DNA from: Bordetella parapertussis
GTDB lineage: Bacteria; Pseudomonadota; Gammaproteobacteria; Burkholderiales; Burkholderiaceae_C
DNA: 8,296 bases
Direction: 5' to 3'
Assembly: GCA_943328885.2 (NCBI GenBank)
Contig: CALQBT020000096.1
Coordinates: 1-8,296 of the forward strand
Under the pieces are notes generated by a model that searched no databases, was not told the DNA's origin, and saw only the letters and a program-made list of their open reading frames with translations. Position numbers and translations under genes: made by a program. Shown piece after piece: positions 6,665-8,296 of the stretch (the first letter of the stretch is position 1; each line of letters starts with the position of its first letter).

Positions 6665-7726
6665 TCAAGCCAGCACCGCAACACCGCCAGGGTCGATCGC
6701 CAGTGGGGACTCCTGGCCGACCTCCAGCATGCAGGAAGGCGGCGCATGGACTTTCAAGGGCTCGCCGCCACTGCGCGGGCGCACCAGATAGTTCCAGTGC
6801 TCGCCGAGGTAAGTGCGCGAGACCACCGACACCCAACCCATGGCCACCGCGCCGGCCGCCGCCGGGCCGAGGAAGAGCGACTGCGGACGGATCGACAAGC
6901 GCGCAGCCGGCAGTTCCTGTGGCATGCCGGGCTGCGCCGGCAACTCGCCGTTCAAGCCATGGATCGTGATCCTGCCAGCCCGCACGCTGCCGTCGACGAG
7001 GTTGGTCTGGCCGATGAAACCGGCAACGAACGGCGTGCGCGGCTGGTTGTAGAGCTTCCAGGGCGTGTCGACTTGCTCGAGCCGGCCCAGGTTGAGCACC
7101 GCGATGCGGTCGGAGATCGTCATCGCCTCGGATTGGTCGTGCGTGACATACACCGTCGTGAACTTGAACTCGTCGTGCAGCCGCCGGATCTCTTGCGCCA
7201 TCTCCTCGCGCAGGTTGGCGTCGAGGTTGGACAGCGGCTCGTCGAGCAGCAGCACCTCGGGTCGCACGACCATCGCGCGGGCCAGCGCCACGCGCTGCTG
7301 CTGCCCGCCCGACAACTCGGCCGGGTAGCGCTGCGCCAGCGGTGCCAGGTGCACCAGCTCCAGCATCTCGTGCACGCGCTGCTGGGCCTCCTTGGCCGGC
7401 GTTCGGCGCACGTTCAGGCCGAAGCCCACGTTCTCGGCCACCGTCATGTTCGGCCAGATCGCGTAGCTCTGGAAAATCATGGACATGCCCCGGTGCTCGG
7501 GCGCGACCGTGCGCTGCGCGGACGAGATCGGCCGGCCGTCGACCTCGATAGACCCGGCTGTCAACTCGATGAAGCCGGCGATCATCCGCAAAGTGGTCGT
7601 CTTGCCGCAACCCGAGGGGCCGAGCAAGGTGACGAGCTCGCCCTGGTGCAGGTCCAGGCTCAGGTCGTCGACCACTGCGACCGGGCCGTAGTTCTTGCGG
7701 ATGTTCTTGAGTGCCAGTTTGGACAT
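6665..7726 (-). CDS. ABC transporter ATP-binding protein, Fe3+/putrescine (FbpC/PotA-like) type
   Basis: This 353-residue ATPase subunit of a binding-protein-dependent importer sits on the cytoplasmic face of the inner membrane. All nucleotide-binding motifs are intact: Walker A GPSGCGKT (36-43), Q-loop Gln86 in FQSYAIWP, signature LSGGQQQR (138-145), Walker B VLLLDEP (158-164) with Glu163, the D-loop SNLD, and switch His196 in VTHDQSEA. Residues from about 235 form a TOBE-type regulatory domain (LSIRPQSLFLG, then the GWVSVVSRTYLG region), as in the CUT1/Fe3+/polyamine class. The FQSYAIWPNMTVAENVGFGL stretch is typical of FbpC/AfuC-like proteins. Substrate class is not set by the ATPase. Its place before CoA-pathway genes suggests an organic acid rather than iron. 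The start at 7726 (MSKLALKNIRKNYG) lies 13 bases after the permease stop with AAAGAGA just upstream; the ATG at 7825 would add 33 unrelated residues. The periplasmic binding protein is not in view. Confidence 0.93.
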   Translation of the reverse strand: MSKLALKNIRKNYGPVAVVDDLSLDLHQGELVTLLGPSGCGKTTTLRMIAGFIELTAGSIEVDGRPISSAQRTVAPEHRGMSMIFQSYAIWPNMTVAENVGFGLNVRRTPAKEAQQRVHEMLELVHLAPLAQRYPAELSGGQQQRVALARAMVVRPEVLLLDEPLSNLDANLREEMAQEIRRLHDEFKFTTVYVTHDQSEAMTISDRIAVLNLGRLEQVDTPWKLYNQPRTPFVAGFIGQTNLVDGSVRAGRITIHGLNGELPAQPGMPQELPAARLSIRPQSLFLGPAAAGAVAMGWVSVVSRTYLGEHWNYLVRPRSGGEPLKVHAPPSCMLEVGQESPLAIDPGGVAVLA

Positions 7727-7739
7727 CGAGTCTCTTTCG

Positions 7740-8296
7740 TCAAGGCCGGCGCAGCATGAAGTCGCGGCCCGCCACCCGCATGCCCAGCGCGACCACCAGC
7801 GTGGTGATCGCCACCAGCACCACACCCATCGCGGCCAGGATCTCGTAGTTGCCCTGCTCGCTCAAATCCAGCGTCAGCACCGACACCACGCGAGAGGCCG
7901 GGCCGGTCAGGAAGACCGCTGTCGACAACTCCTTGGTGCAGACCACAAAAATCAGGATGAACACGCCCACCAGCGTCTTCTTGAGCAGCGGGAACACGAC
8001 CTTCGCGAGCACCGTGATGCGGCCACCCCCGAGCACGCGCACGGCTTCCTCGAGTTCAGGGTTGAGAGACCGCACCGCCGCCGCGCAAGCCGTCACGGCG
8101 ATCGGCAGAAAGCGCGTCGTGAAAGCGATCACGATCAGCACGCCCAGGCCGTAGAGCGAGAGCGGCGGGCCGGCGTATGCCGCGTACAAGCCGATCGCCA
8201 GGATCAAGCCGGGCACGGCGATCGGCGCGAGCGCCAGAAACTGCACCAGGCCCGGCCAGGGTGTGATGCGCCGCTGCGTCGCATAGGCCACGCACA
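7740..8296 (-). CDS. ABC transporter permease, Fe3+-type (FbpB-like), C-terminal part
   Basis: This is the 3' portion of an inner-membrane permease gene that runs off the right edge; about 184 residues are visible. The open frame continues through the window end, so the GTG at 8291 is an internal valine codon, not a start. Hydrophobic segments lie near visible residues 16-40, 46-73, 107-128 and 150-174, counted from that valine. The cytoplasmic EAA loop is clear: EEAVRVLGGG, then VVFP, at residues 82-101, with the key glycine at 88. This loop contacts the ATPase. The PGLILAIGLY and TKELSTAVFL stretches are typical of Fe3+-type permeases, which usually fuse two such domains in about 500-600 residues, so this is probably the second domain. 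It ends 13 bases before the ATPase start and surely forms the importer with it. The transported substrate is unknown. Confidence 0.9.
   Translation of the reverse strand, partial: CVAYATQRRITPWPGLVQFLALAPIAVPGLILAIGLYAAYAGPPLSLYGLGVLIVIAFTTRFLPIAVTACAAAVRSLNPELEEAVRVLGGGRITVLAKVVFPLLKKTLVGVFILIFVVCTKELSTAVFLTGPASRVVSVLTLDLSEQGNYEILAAMGVVLVAITTLVVALGMRVAGRDFMLRRP

Noticed and set aside
6432..7610. Open frame (392 codons) on the - strand in another frame across the ATPase and the start of the CoA-transferase
   Set aside because: It spans two real genes out of frame, is Arg/Ala-rich, and shows no motif of its own.
6746..7759. Long open frame (337 codons) on the + strand opposite the ABC ATPase gene
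   Set aside because: It is antisense to an ATPase with every nucleotide-binding motif intact. The translation has low-complexity composition with no domain.
8289..8291. GTG as the permease start codon
   Set aside because: The open frame continues to the window edge, and the visible part is only the C-terminal portion of a permease, so this is an internal valine codon.

Overview
This is a high-GC, densely coding window with the codon bias and gene content of a proteobacterium. The best guess is Betaproteobacteria, order Burkholderiales. This rests on overall GC, the YdiK-type AI-2E family protein, and the pairing of a CaiB-family CoA-transferase with an Fe3+-type ABC transporter. No rRNA or other taxonomic marker is present, so the placement is an inference. 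I see no mobile element, CRISPR array, tRNA or rRNA. No gene-free stretch is longer than about 135 bases.

Layout. The left quarter (1-2102) reads rightward: the 3' part of a malonyl-CoA synthetase gene (matB), then after 16 bases a YdiK-type membrane protein. The rest (2160-8296) reads leftward as one probable operon. In transcription order it holds an ABC importer permease (5' end beyond the window), its ATPase, a class III (CaiB/BaiF) CoA-transferase, two successive crotonase-fold proteins, and a biotin-dependent-type carboxyltransferase subunit. Gaps in the leftward unit are 13 and 48 bases, then an ATGA overlap, then 2 bases, then 133 bases. The two units converge in a 57-base gap at 2103-2159.

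How the genes may work together. The ABC proteins could import a carboxylate. The CoA-transferase would activate it to a CoA thioester, the crotonase-fold proteins would transform the acyl-CoA, and the carboxyltransferase would add or remove a carboxyl group at the alpha carbon. Nearby MatB makes malonyl-CoA (or methylmalonyl-CoA) from the free diacid, so both arms may meet at malonyl-type CoA esters. The substrate cannot be read from the sequence.

The most notable points are these. Both crotonases lack the two glutamates that enoyl-CoA hydratases use. The carboxyltransferase has no biotin carboxylase or biotin-carrier gene beside it and ends its transcription unit. An iron-type transporter is joined to a CoA-catabolic gene set.
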